Positions 5,219 to 11,069 of a DNA stretch of 11,069 bases are shown here, one piece after another. The position numbers and the translations under genes were made by a program. Location: assembly GCA_026398545.1 (NCBI GenBank), contig JAPLSR010000129.1, positions 1 to 11,069 of the forward strand, in the 5' to 3' direction. The DNA is from Candidatus Sumerlaeota bacterium. Lineage in GTDB: Bacteria > Sumerlaeota > Sumerlaeia > MWCT01. Under the pieces are notes generated by a model. It worked only from the letters and a program-made list of their open reading frames with translations. It was not told the DNA's origin and searched no databases. Every line of letters begins with the position of its first letter. Positions within the stretch are counted from its first letter, which is position 1.

Positions 5219-7258
5219 TCAGCAGGGCTGCATAACCTGCTGGTTTTCCAATTCTTTCTTTTTTCTTTCCCTTAATTCATCATCACAAACGGGACAGTAG
5301 TTATGAGCTCCGGAGAGATAGCCATGCTTCGGGCATATGGAAAATGTTGGTGTAACGGTCAGATAGGGAATCTTGAACCGTTCCAGTGAGCGACGTATGA
5401 GCTTCTTGCACGCCTCAATGCTCGATATCTGTTCCCCCAGATAAATATGAAAGACCGTGCCGCCCGTGTAACGTCTTTGAAGGTCCACCTGTTTTGTCAT
5501 CGCAGAGAAGGGGTCGTCCGTATATCCCACAGGCAGCTGGGTGGAATTGGTGTAATACGGCGCCTCGCGCGTTCCCGCCTGAAGGATATCCGTATAGCGC
5601 TTCCTGTCCTCACGGGCAAGGCGATATGTTGCGCCCTCCGCCGGCGTTGCCTCCAGATTGTAAAGATGCCCCGTCTCCTCCTGAAACTTCACCATGCGCT
5701 CACGCATGAAATCTAAAAGGTCGCAGGCGAATTGATGACCCCACTCATCCGTTATGTCATACATATCGCCGGTGAAATTGCGGATGCATTCATTGACGCC
5801 ATTGACACCGATGGTGGAAAAATGATTTCTAAGCGTCCCCAGATAGCGCTTGGTATAGGGAAAAAGACCATTGTCTATATAACGCTGGATCACCTTCCTT
5901 TTAAGCTCGAGCGCCCCATTTGCCAGATTCATTAGCGTTGCCAGGTTCTCATACAGCCCTTTCAGGTTATTTTTGTTCAGATACCCCAGCCGCGCCATAT
6001 TGATTGTAACCACACCGATGGAACCGGTCTGTTCCGCAGAACCAAAAAGTCCATTGCCGCGCTGAAGTAACTGGGTCAGGTCGAGCTGGAGCCGGCAACA
6101 CATGGAACGTATCATCCGTGGTTTGAGGTCTGAATTCACAAAATTCTGGAAATAGGGCAGACCATATTTGGCGGTCACGGAAAAAAGCGCCTCGCAATTG
6201 GGATGCTCCCAGGGGAAGTCCGGCGTGATATTATACGTCGGGATGGGGAAGGTGAATATGCGTCCCTTGGCGTCTCCATTGCTCATTACTTCCAGAAACG
6301 CCTTGTTTATCATATCCATCTCTTTAGTAAGCTCGCCATAGGTGAATGGTTGTTCCTTACCGGCAATGATGGGGTGCTTGTCGCAGAGGTCCTCCGGACA
6401 GGTCCAGTCAAGGGTCACGTTGGTGAAGGGGGTCTGTGTGCCCCAGCGGGACGGGACATTCAGGTTGTAAACAAACTCCTGCATATTCTGCAGAACATGG
6501 TCATAGGTGAGATTGTCAATTCGCACATAGGGTGCGAGATATGTGTCAAAGGAGGAGAACGCCTGGGCGCCTGCCCATTCATTCTGGAGAGTCCCTAAGA
6601 AATTCACCATTTGCCCGACGGCGCTTGAGAGATGTTTTGCCGCACGAGCCTCCACTTTCCCCGGAACGCCGTTGAATCCCTCCTCCAGAAGCATCTTCAA
6701 TGACCAGCCGGCACAATACCCCGAAAGCATGTCCAAGTCATGGATATAATACGAGCCATCGCGGTGCGCATCCCCCACCTCCTGGGGATAAACATGATTC
6801 AGCCAGTAATTTGCAATCACCTTGCCGGAAACATTCAGAATCAGTCCGCCGAGGGAATACCCCTGGTTGGCATTCGCATTGATGCGCCAGTCAATCCGCT
6901 CCAGATACTCATCAATGGATGCGGCAACATCGAGGAGGGTATGCCTGTCCTCGCGCAGGCGTTTATGTTGCTCGCGGTAGTTAATATATGCCCTTGCCGT
7001 CTTGATGTAATTGCTCATGATGAGGACATGCTCAGCAACGTCTTGAACGGTCTCGATATCAGGCGCCTCTACATTGTGATACTGTATGACCTTAACAACC
7101 TGAGCCGTAAGTATCCACGCCTCGTCCTCGCCATATTCCCCGGTCGCCTTCCCTGCACGTGTCAGGGCTGAATGTATCTTTGACGCATCAAATGGGACAT
7201 ATTCCCCTGTGCGTTTGTGGATCGCCTTGATGCTTCCTTTTCCAGGAAAAAAAGACAT
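5219..7258 (-). CDS. nrdD: Anaerobic ribonucleoside-triphosphate reductase, large part without glycyl-radical domain
   Basis: This 679-residue chain is the catalytic part of class III ribonucleotide reductase, which makes dNTPs from NTPs under anoxia. Residues about 10-95 are an ATP-cone allosteric domain ('IKAIHKRTGEYVPFDASKI'). The ten-stranded barrel follows, with 'HDLDMLSGYCAGWSL' (C182) and 'MCCRLQLDL' (C387/C388) then 'GSIGVVTINMARLGY', matching the region of the thiyl-radical cysteine. The zinc site is 'CPKHGYLSGAHNYCPVC' (C642, H645, C655, C658). The chain ends about 20 residues later at 'QVMQPC', with no RVxGY glycyl-radical motif; that motif is in the next gene. The two together make 735 residues, a normal NrdD length. 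The ATG at 7258 has SD GGGAGAG five bases upstream. The in-frame TTG at 7300 lies inside a hairpin with no SD and is rejected. Confidence 0.93.
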   Translation of the reverse strand: MSFFPGKGSIKAIHKRTGEYVPFDASKIHSALTRAGKATGEYGEDEAWILTAQVVKVIQYHNVEAPDIETVQDVAEHVLIMSNYIKTARAYINYREQHKRLREDRHTLLDVAASIDEYLERIDWRINANANQGYSLGGLILNVSGKVIANYWLNHVYPQEVGDAHRDGSYYIHDLDMLSGYCAGWSLKMLLEEGFNGVPGKVEARAAKHLSSAVGQMVNFLGTLQNEWAGAQAFSSFDTYLAPYVRIDNLTYDHVLQNMQEFVYNLNVPSRWGTQTPFTNVTLDWTCPEDLCDKHPIIAGKEQPFTYGELTKEMDMINKAFLEVMSNGDAKGRIFTFPIPTYNITPDFPWEHPNCEALFSVTAKYGLPYFQNFVNSDLKPRMIRSMCCRLQLDLTQLLQRGNGLFGSAEQTGSIGVVTINMARLGYLNKNNLKGLYENLATLMNLANGALELKRKVIQRYIDNGLFPYTKRYLGTLRNHFSTIGVNGVNECIRNFTGDMYDITDEWGHQFACDLLDFMRERMVKFQEETGHLYNLEATPAEGATYRLAREDRKRYTDILQAGTREAPYYTNSTQLPVGYTDDPFSAMTKQVDLQRRYTGGTVFHIYLGEQISSIEACKKLIRRSLERFKIPYLTVTPTFSICPKHGYLSGAHNYCPVCDDELRERKKKELENQQVMQPC

Positions 7259-7291
7259 TAACACTCTCCCTTGGTCTTCCGCTGCTGTTTC

Positions 7292-7315
7292 AATCCCCAA
7301 CCTGTGTCGGGGATT
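7292..7315 (-). other. Hairpin in the nrdD leader
   Basis: AATCCCC (7292-7298) pairs perfectly over 7 bp with GGGGATT (7309-7315), loop of 10 bases. If transcription starts near the candidate NrdR sites, this stem lies in the 5' leader about 30 bases before the nrdD SD. No U-run follows. It resembles no riboswitch that I know and has no assigned function. Confidence 0.4.
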
Positions 7316-7341
7316 AAGGTTTTACAGGGATACCTCCCAAA

Positions 7342-7399
7342 CTTCTATATCTTGTATCAATAATGTATATAGACCACAACATATAGAACTAAATGTCAA
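7342..7399 (-). promoter_or_regulatory. Candidate NrdR-box pair and promoter region of the nrd operon
   Basis: The published NrdR box is approximately acaCwAtATaTwGtgt. Its 10-base core is matched 9/10 by CTATATCTTG (7345-7354) and 9/10 by CAACATATAG (7377-7386). The two full boxes, 7342-7357 and 7374-7389, are 32 bp apart centre to centre, about three helical turns, the spacing known for paired NrdR sites. A third, weaker 8/10 core (ATGTATATAG, 7363-7372) lies between. The outer arms of all boxes match poorly. A minus-strand TTGACA (7399-7394) could be a -35 box, but no good -10 lies at 16-18 bases. Repression by NrdR when dNTP/ATP is high is the expected logic; nrdR is not in the window. 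Confidence 0.5.
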
Positions 7400-7648
7400 T
7401 GGAAAAAAAGGGGGGCGGTTTCTTCGTAAGTCCTTTATTTTGAGCATTTTTTCAAAATAGTGATTTTTTTTCTACTCCCCCAAAAGATGCTTTTCCGATA
7501 ATGTAACAATTTTGACCCGGAATCGGGTGAAAAGACCCCGTCACGCGACAAATAGCTGTTCTTGGGAATGAGAGTTCTTGCTGACTAATAACTCACTAAT
7601 CATATTCTGACGGGTCGCGGTTAATATTTTTATCGGCAAAATCGGGTC
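7400..7648. other. Non-coding stretch between nrd operon and queC
   Basis: I see no convincing gene here. Visible elements are an 8-bp A/T-rich stem, TATTTTGA (7436-7443) with TCAAAATA (7452-7459), followed on the + strand by a T8 run (7464-7471). There is a 5-bp GC stem ACCCG/CGGGT (7515-7528) with a 4-base loop. The 9-mer ATCGGGTCT occurs at 7641-7649 and 7668-7676, across the queC end. The queC transcript on the minus strand should end here, but no GC-rich hairpin with U-run is present on that strand. Confidence 0.5.
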
Positions 7649-8353
7649 TCAGGCTGACTCATATTTTATCGGGTCTTCTATGCCAGCTTCATGGAATGCG
7701 CGTCGCCGCCTCAGGCAGGTGTCACACCTCCCGCAGGCAACGCCCGACTTTTCATAACATGACCATGTGAGATGAAATGGGGCATGCAAATCATGACCCT
7801 TCCGGACAATTTCCCTCTTGGTCATGTGAATCAGAGGTGTGACCACGCGCAGCCGTTTCCCCACCCTCGACCCGACGGCGACTAAGCGATTGAACGCCTT
7901 ATAATATTCAGGTCGACAGTCGGGATAGCCGGCAGAATCTTCCGCAACCGCCCCAATATAGATGCGGCGGGCGCCGATAACCTCCGCCCATGAGACCGCC
8001 ACCGCCAGGATGTTTGTGTTGCGGAAAGGGACATAAGTTATGGGAAGTTGGCTGTTAGTTTTATCGCTCAAGGAATCATATTTCGGCACGGGGAGAGCGA
8101 GGTCTGTGAGGGATGAGCCGCCGATGCGTTTAAAATGCTCAAGTCGCACACGCAACCGATGCGATTCCGGTATTGCGTAAAAATCTGCAATATCATTGAA
8201 CGCCTGACGCTCGCGCGCCTCCGTTCGCTGGCCGTAATCCACATGAAGAAATGCCGTTTTACCCTTGCGCAGGGCAATTGCGGCGGTCACACAGCTATCC
8301 ATTCCCCCACTCACAAGTGCAATTCCATCAATGTGTTCCCGCGCCTCACACAT
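7649..8353 (-). CDS. queC: 7-cyano-7-deazaguanine synthase
   Basis: This 234-residue enzyme converts 7-carboxy-7-deazaguanine to preQ0 with ATP and ammonia, in the cytosolic route to queuosine and other 7-deazaguanines. The PP-loop ATP-pyrophosphatase signature SGGMDS is at residues 15-20, followed by 'FLHVDYGQRTEARE'. 'VPFRNTNILAVAVSWAEVIGA' and 'YPDCRPEYYKAFN' are family motifs. The C-terminal zinc site is C199, C207, C210 and C213 ('CGRCDTCLRRRRAF'). Length is normal for the family. The ATG at 8353 with GGGG about 8 bases upstream is preferred to the GTG at 8362, which would have no spacing from its purine run. No queD, queE or queF lies in the window; the nearby radical SAM gene is NrdG, not QueE. 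It diverges from ddl. Confidence 0.95.
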   Translation of the reverse strand: MCEAREHIDGIALVSGGMDSCVTAAIALRKGKTAFLHVDYGQRTEARERQAFNDIADFYAIPESHRLRVRLEHFKRIGGSSLTDLALPVPKYDSLSDKTNSQLPITYVPFRNTNILAVAVSWAEVIGARRIYIGAVAEDSAGYPDCRPEYYKAFNRLVAVGSRVGKRLRVVTPLIHMTKREIVRKGHDLHAPFHLTWSCYEKSGVACGRCDTCLRRRRAFHEAGIEDPIKYESA

Positions 8354-8372
8354 GGCTCCCACCCCTTTTAAT

Positions 8373-8401
8373 AATATCTATTGGAGTCAAAATCCCCTCA
8401 A
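8373..8401 (-). promoter_or_regulatory. Candidate queC promoter
   Basis: On the minus strand TTGAGG (8401-8396) and GATATT (8378-8373) are spaced 17 bases, each matching 4/6 of the sigma70 consensus. The leader would be very short. No preQ1 riboswitch-like structure is visible in the 131-base divergent region. Consensus match only. Confidence 0.25.
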
Positions 8402-8408
8402 ATAAAAC

Positions 8409-8434
8409 TTGAAGTCCCTTCGCGCTGGTATCAT
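8409..8434 (+). promoter_or_regulatory. Candidate extended -10 promoter for ddl-surA-pdxA
   Basis: TGGTATCAT (8426-8434) is an extended -10 element with a 5/6 hexamer TATCAT. TTGAAG (8409-8414) lies upstream but only 14 bases away, so the -35 is doubtful. The leader to the ATG at 8485 would be about 45 bases. Consensus match only. Confidence 0.3.
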
Positions 8435-8484
8435 TTATCACCATATCATTTTAGATAATGCCACTAATTCATACGAGGCAACTC

Positions 8485-9591
8485 ATGCAACCCAAAAGAA
8501 TCAGGGTGGCGGTTCTATGCGGCGGAATTTCACCCGAGCATGATGTCTCACTCTCATCCGGCGAGACCGCCGCCCGCGCCCTTTCCCCGGAACTCTATGA
8601 CCTGCTTCCCATCTGCATCAGAAGAGACGGCGACTGGCTCATCCCTGAGTCCCGGCTGGACGCCAATCGCTCCCCTGAAGACCTGAAGCCTTATTTTGAC
8701 ATCTTTCGCGCCGGCAGGGATGAAAAGGTTGAGGGCATCCGCCGGACTCCGGTAGAAAAGGTGCTCTTGCACCTGAAGAAGGCAGAGCTGGACGTAGTCC
8801 TCATTCTCCTGCACGGCAAAGGAGGCGAGGATGGCGTTATTCAGGGTTTTCTCGAGTTTGGGGGATTCTGTTACACAGGACCCGGCGTTCTCGCAAGCGC
8901 CCTGGCAATGGACAAAATTCGCTGCCTGCGCCTCCTTGCAAGCCAGAATTACCTCGTCCCGCCTTACGTCTTCCGCTTAGAACTGCCTGAGGAGTTTGAC
9001 TGCGCCGGTCTGGCGCAGGTTGCGGAGAAAAAGTTCGGTTATCCATGTTTCGTCAAGCCTGCGCGGGTCGGCTCAAGCGTCGGCATGACCGTGGCTCACA
9101 ATCGGGATGAGATTATCGAGGCGCTCAGGTCTGCACGCCGGTATGATTCACAAATCCTGATTGAAGAATTCATAAAAGGCGTGGAAGTTACCTGCGGCGT
9201 CATCGACCGCGCGAGGGAGGATGGCGCGGAAGAGCGTCTTGTCTTCCCGCCCACGGAAATCGTGGTAAAGCATTCCGCCTTCTTTGATTATAAATCAAAA
9301 TACACCCCCGGCATGACTGAGGAGATTACACCAGCACGATTGCCCAATGAAATGCTGACCCGCATCCGGGACACGGTCGGCGAGATTTATAAACTCATCG
9401 GCTGTTGCGGTATGAGCCGCTTTGACATGATTGTGCGGGGCGAGGATATTTTCATACTTGAATGCAACACCATTCCCGGCATGACACCAACCTCCCTGCT
9501 CCCCCAGGGAGCCAGAGCGGTGGGGATTGATTTCCCGGAACTTTTGAACATCATTATCAACCACGCGCTTTACAATTTTCGAAGGAGATAG
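8485..9591 (+). CDS. ddl: D-alanine--D-alanine ligase
   Basis: This 368-residue ATP-grasp enzyme joins two D-alanines for the peptidoglycan stem peptide. Motifs in order are 'GGISPEHDVSLSSG' (residues about 13-26), 'LLHGKGGEDGVIQGFLE', 'CYTGPGVLASALAMDK', the ATP-grasp segment 'FVKPARVGSSVGMT', 'EEFIKGVEVTCGVI', the omega-loop 'FFDYKSKYTPG' and the metal/phosphate site 'ECNTIPGMTPTSL'. The omega-loop keeps Lys-Tyr, the form linked to D-Ala-D-Ala. D-lactate-accepting ligases carry Phe in place of that Tyr, so normal vancomycin-sensitive termini are predicted. The ATG at 8485 has GAGG six bases upstream and is preferred to the in-frame ATG at 8458, which adds nine unconserved residues. It is the first gene of a probable operon, 18 bases before surA. 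Confidence 0.95.
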   Translation: MQPKRIRVAVLCGGISPEHDVSLSSGETAARALSPELYDLLPICIRRDGDWLIPESRLDANRSPEDLKPYFDIFRAGRDEKVEGIRRTPVEKVLLHLKKAELDVVLILLHGKGGEDGVIQGFLEFGGFCYTGPGVLASALAMDKIRCLRLLASQNYLVPPYVFRLELPEEFDCAGLAQVAEKKFGYPCFVKPARVGSSVGMTVAHNRDEIIEALRSARRYDSQILIEEFIKGVEVTCGVIDRAREDGAEERLVFPPTEIVVKHSAFFDYKSKYTPGMTEEITPARLPNEMLTRIRDTVGEIYKLIGCCGMSRFDMIVRGEDIFILECNTIPGMTPTSLLPQGARAVGIDFPELLNIIINHALYNFRRR

Positions 9592-9609
9592 ACATCGGAG
9601 TCAGCGGAC

Positions 9610-10596
9610 ATGAAAAAAATCCTCATCATCTTTATCCTTCTTGTGCCATTTTGCCTGACACAACGTTCATCACCCGCCCGCGGACAGAATATCTCAGGCT
9701 CCCCCGCCAAACCAAAAATCTCCGTGACGCTTCTTGAATCGGCGGTTGCGGTGGTGAATGACTCCATCATTGCCAGAAGCCAGATGGAGGATAAAATCAG
9801 GCGTGAACTTTACCTGCGGGGCATAATCCCATCCGAGCCGTCCTCCGAGCTCCGCCGCCGCATCCTTGATGAATTGGTTGAGGATGAAATCCTTGTGTCG
9901 GAGGCACGGAAAAAAAAGATTGAGGCGCCGCCGGAGGTGATTGACAACTTCGCAGACCGTTTTGTGAAATACGTGGAATCCCTTTTCCCCGACAGGGACT
10001 CCTTTCTGCGCGACGTCGACACAAACTACATCGACCTTGTTGACTTCAAGAAGAGGGCGCGCACATGGGAGGAGCGCGAATATCTGATAAACGTCCTTGT
10101 CTCCATCAATATCATTATCCTTGAAAAGGATGTTCAGGAATATGAGAAGACCCTCCGAAGCGAAGGCAAAAGCGTCCTGCGCTACCGCCTGAGCCAGATA
10201 TTTCTCAAATCCCCCCTGAATGCCACAGAAGAGGAGAAGGAGACCGTTATCTCAAGGGCGCTGGATATTCTCAGAAAAATCCAGAACGGGGCGGATTTCA
10301 TCCGCATGGCAAAGGAGTATTCGGAGGATGATGCGACGAAAGCCCGCGGCGGAGACCTCGGCGAGCTCGAAGAGGGCAAATTCGCCGCCCCCATTGAAGC
10401 CGCTCTTCGAGACATGAAGGAGGGTGATGTCAGCCTTCCCATCGTCGATGCATCCGGTGTTCATCTCATCCGCCTTGAGCAGAAATCCGATGCCCGCAGT
10501 CTCCTCTTCAGGAAAAGATTCAATGAGGAACGTAAAAGGATCTTGGATGAACTCCGCAAAAATGCTGTCATCCGCATCCTTGACTCACATCTCTGA
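9610..10596 (+). CDS. surA: SurA-like periplasmic chaperone / peptidyl-prolyl isomerase
   Basis: This 328-residue exported protein has a signal peptide (MKKILIIFILLVPFC core, cleavage near residue 25) without a clear lipobox, so it should be free in the periplasm. The SurA N-terminal chaperone domain starts with 'ESAVAVVNDSIIARSQME' (about residues 42-59) and continues as charged helices to about 185. A single parvulin isomerase domain spans about 190-290: 'RYRLSQIFLKS', 'FIRMAKEYSEDDATKARGGD', 'LRDMKEGDVSLPI', 'SGVHLIRL'. E. coli SurA has two parvulin domains; the one-domain form is common elsewhere. SurA escorts outer-membrane proteins to the BAM complex. It lies between ddl and pdxA, and surA-pdxA adjacency is known in enterobacteria. 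A PrsA/PpiC-type isomerase is the alternative name. A GGAG nine bases before the ATG serves as SD. Confidence 0.85.
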   Translation: MKKILIIFILLVPFCLTQRSSPARGQNISGSPAKPKISVTLLESAVAVVNDSIIARSQMEDKIRRELYLRGIIPSEPSSELRRRILDELVEDEILVSEARKKKIEAPPEVIDNFADRFVKYVESLFPDRDSFLRDVDTNYIDLVDFKKRARTWEEREYLINVLVSINIIILEKDVQEYEKTLRSEGKSVLRYRLSQIFLKSPLNATEEEKETVISRALDILRKIQNGADFIRMAKEYSEDDATKARGGDLGELEEGKFAAPIEAALRDMKEGDVSLPIVDASGVHLIRLEQKSDARSLLFRKRFNEERKRILDELRKNAVIRILDSHL

Positions 10597-10643
10597 GTAA
10601 TGACAGGCTGGCGGTTCTTTAATCTGTAATTTCAGGTGAGACG

Positions 10644-11069
10644 ATGGTCAGACTTGCAATAACAATGGGTGACCCTGCGGGGATTGGACCCGAAATCATT
10701 ATCAAGGCGCTAAGCGAAGGCGCTCCGGCACTTGACTGCCTCCCCATCGTCATTGCCCCGTTCCAACTCATGAAACAGCAGGCGGAACGGTTGAAATGCG
10801 CCGTTAGCCTGAAGAGAATTGAAGAAATCCCCGAAGGTCCACCTCCTCCCGCCGCCATTTTAATCCTTGAACCGTCATGCAGTATAAGGACCGGAGCGAA
10901 TGGCGATAGCAATAATATTGCCTCATCAGAGTTAAAAATAATACCCGGGCGGATTCAGAAAGAGGCGGGGGCAATTGCAAAAGCATGTATTGATAAGGCA
11001 GTCCACCTGACTCTGGATGGGAATTGTGACGCCATCTGCACTGCCCCTATTAACAAGGAGGCAATGCAC
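10644..11069 (+). CDS. pdxA: 4-hydroxythreonine-4-phosphate dehydrogenase, cut by the window end
   Basis: The first 142 codons of PdxA are present and open to the last base; the family is usually about 330 residues. The enzyme oxidises 4-phosphohydroxy-L-threonine with NAD(P) in the deoxyxylulose-independent branch leading to pyridoxine 5'-phosphate. The N-terminus 'LAITMGDPAGIGPEIIIKAL' (residues 4-23) is the family signature. 'PGRIQKEAGAIAKACIDKAV' and 'CDAICTAPINKEAMH' match the conserved mid-region. The ATG at 10644 has AGGTGAG at 10634-10640. It follows surA by 47 bases with no terminator, so it is probably co-transcribed with ddl and surA. The catalytic metal-binding histidines lie beyond the window. 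Confidence 0.95.
   Translation, partial: MVRLAITMGDPAGIGPEIIIKALSEGAPALDCLPIVIAPFQLMKQQAERLKCAVSLKRIEEIPEGPPPPAAILILEPSCSIRTGANGDSNNIASSELKIIPGRIQKEAGAIAKACIDKAVHLTLDGNCDAICTAPINKEAMH

Noticed and set aside
5210..5221. TGA codons as selenocysteine or recoded UGA joining the two NrdD parts
   Set aside because: TGA ends other genes here (for example at 938, 4195, 10596), no in-frame TGA is needed elsewhere, no SECIS-like stem follows directly, and the strong SD explains separate translation.
6203..6598. 131-codon open frame on the + strand inside nrdD
   Set aside because: It is antisense to highly conserved NrdD barrel sequence; an overlap artefact.
7259..7300. Longer nrdD start at an in-frame TTG (7300)
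   Set aside because: It lies within a hairpin, has no SD, and adds residues before the ATP-cone that resemble nothing; the ATG at 7258 has a good SD.
7690..7720. Second copy of the window-start palindrome (CCGCCTCAGGC) in queC
   Set aside because: Only a partial match without the palindromic partner, and it lies in conserved coding sequence of the zinc site region.
8354..8484. preQ1 riboswitch in the queC leader
   Set aside because: No compact C-rich hairpin with an A-rich tail of the preQ1 type is visible on the minus strand before queC.

Overview
The window reads as ordinary bacterial chromosome with dense, mostly operonic genes, moderate GC content and SD-led starts. A signal-peptide-bearing SurA-type parvulin, a secretin-like protein and a D-Ala-D-Ala ligase point to a diderm with peptidoglycan. 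The class III ribonucleotide reductase operon points to anaerobic or facultative growth. I cannot place it to a phylum from sequence alone. The gene mix (an exported CBM9-like protein, an orphan secretin domain, SPASM radical SAM) would suit an uncultivated or deep-branching lineage, but that is inference. No phage, IS element, CRISPR array, rRNA or tRNA is visible.

Layout. (1) Positions 1-131 hold a perfect 11-bp inverted repeat and a short leader. (2) Positions 132-2750 (+) are a tight three-gene set: an exported protein resembling the C-terminal (beta) part of secretins, a radical SAM/SPASM protein overlapping it by ATGA, and a YihX-like HAD phosphatase. (3) Positions 2804-4195 (+) encode an exported CBM9-like protein fused to a thioredoxin fold that lacks CxxC, with its own candidate promoter. 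(4) Positions 7258-4208 (-) are the anaerobic ribonucleotide reductase operon: large NrdD, a separate 56-residue glycyl-radical protein, then NrdG. Candidate NrdR boxes lie upstream. (5) Positions 7259-7648 are a non-coding stretch. (6) queC (-) lies at 8353-7649, diverging from (7) ddl-surA-pdxA (+), 8485 to the window end, with pdxA cut by the edge.

Main point of interest. The NrdD catalytic chain stops just after its zinc-binding motif. The glycyl-radical loop (RVMGY) that normally forms its C-terminus is a separate gene with a very strong ribosome-binding site. The two pieces are in the same reading frame, separated by two TGA codons. The expected working model is that NrdG activates the glycine on the small protein, which then docks in the NrdD barrel, comparable to the YfiD/GrcA spare part of pyruvate formate-lyase. 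Candidate NrdR sites with 32-bp spacing sit upstream of the operon.

The ddl-surA-pdxA set joins cell-wall precursor synthesis, periplasmic outer-membrane-protein folding and vitamin B6 synthesis. The surA-pdxA adjacency is also seen in enterobacteria. QueC belongs to 7-deazaguanine (queuosine) synthesis and has no pathway partner in the window.
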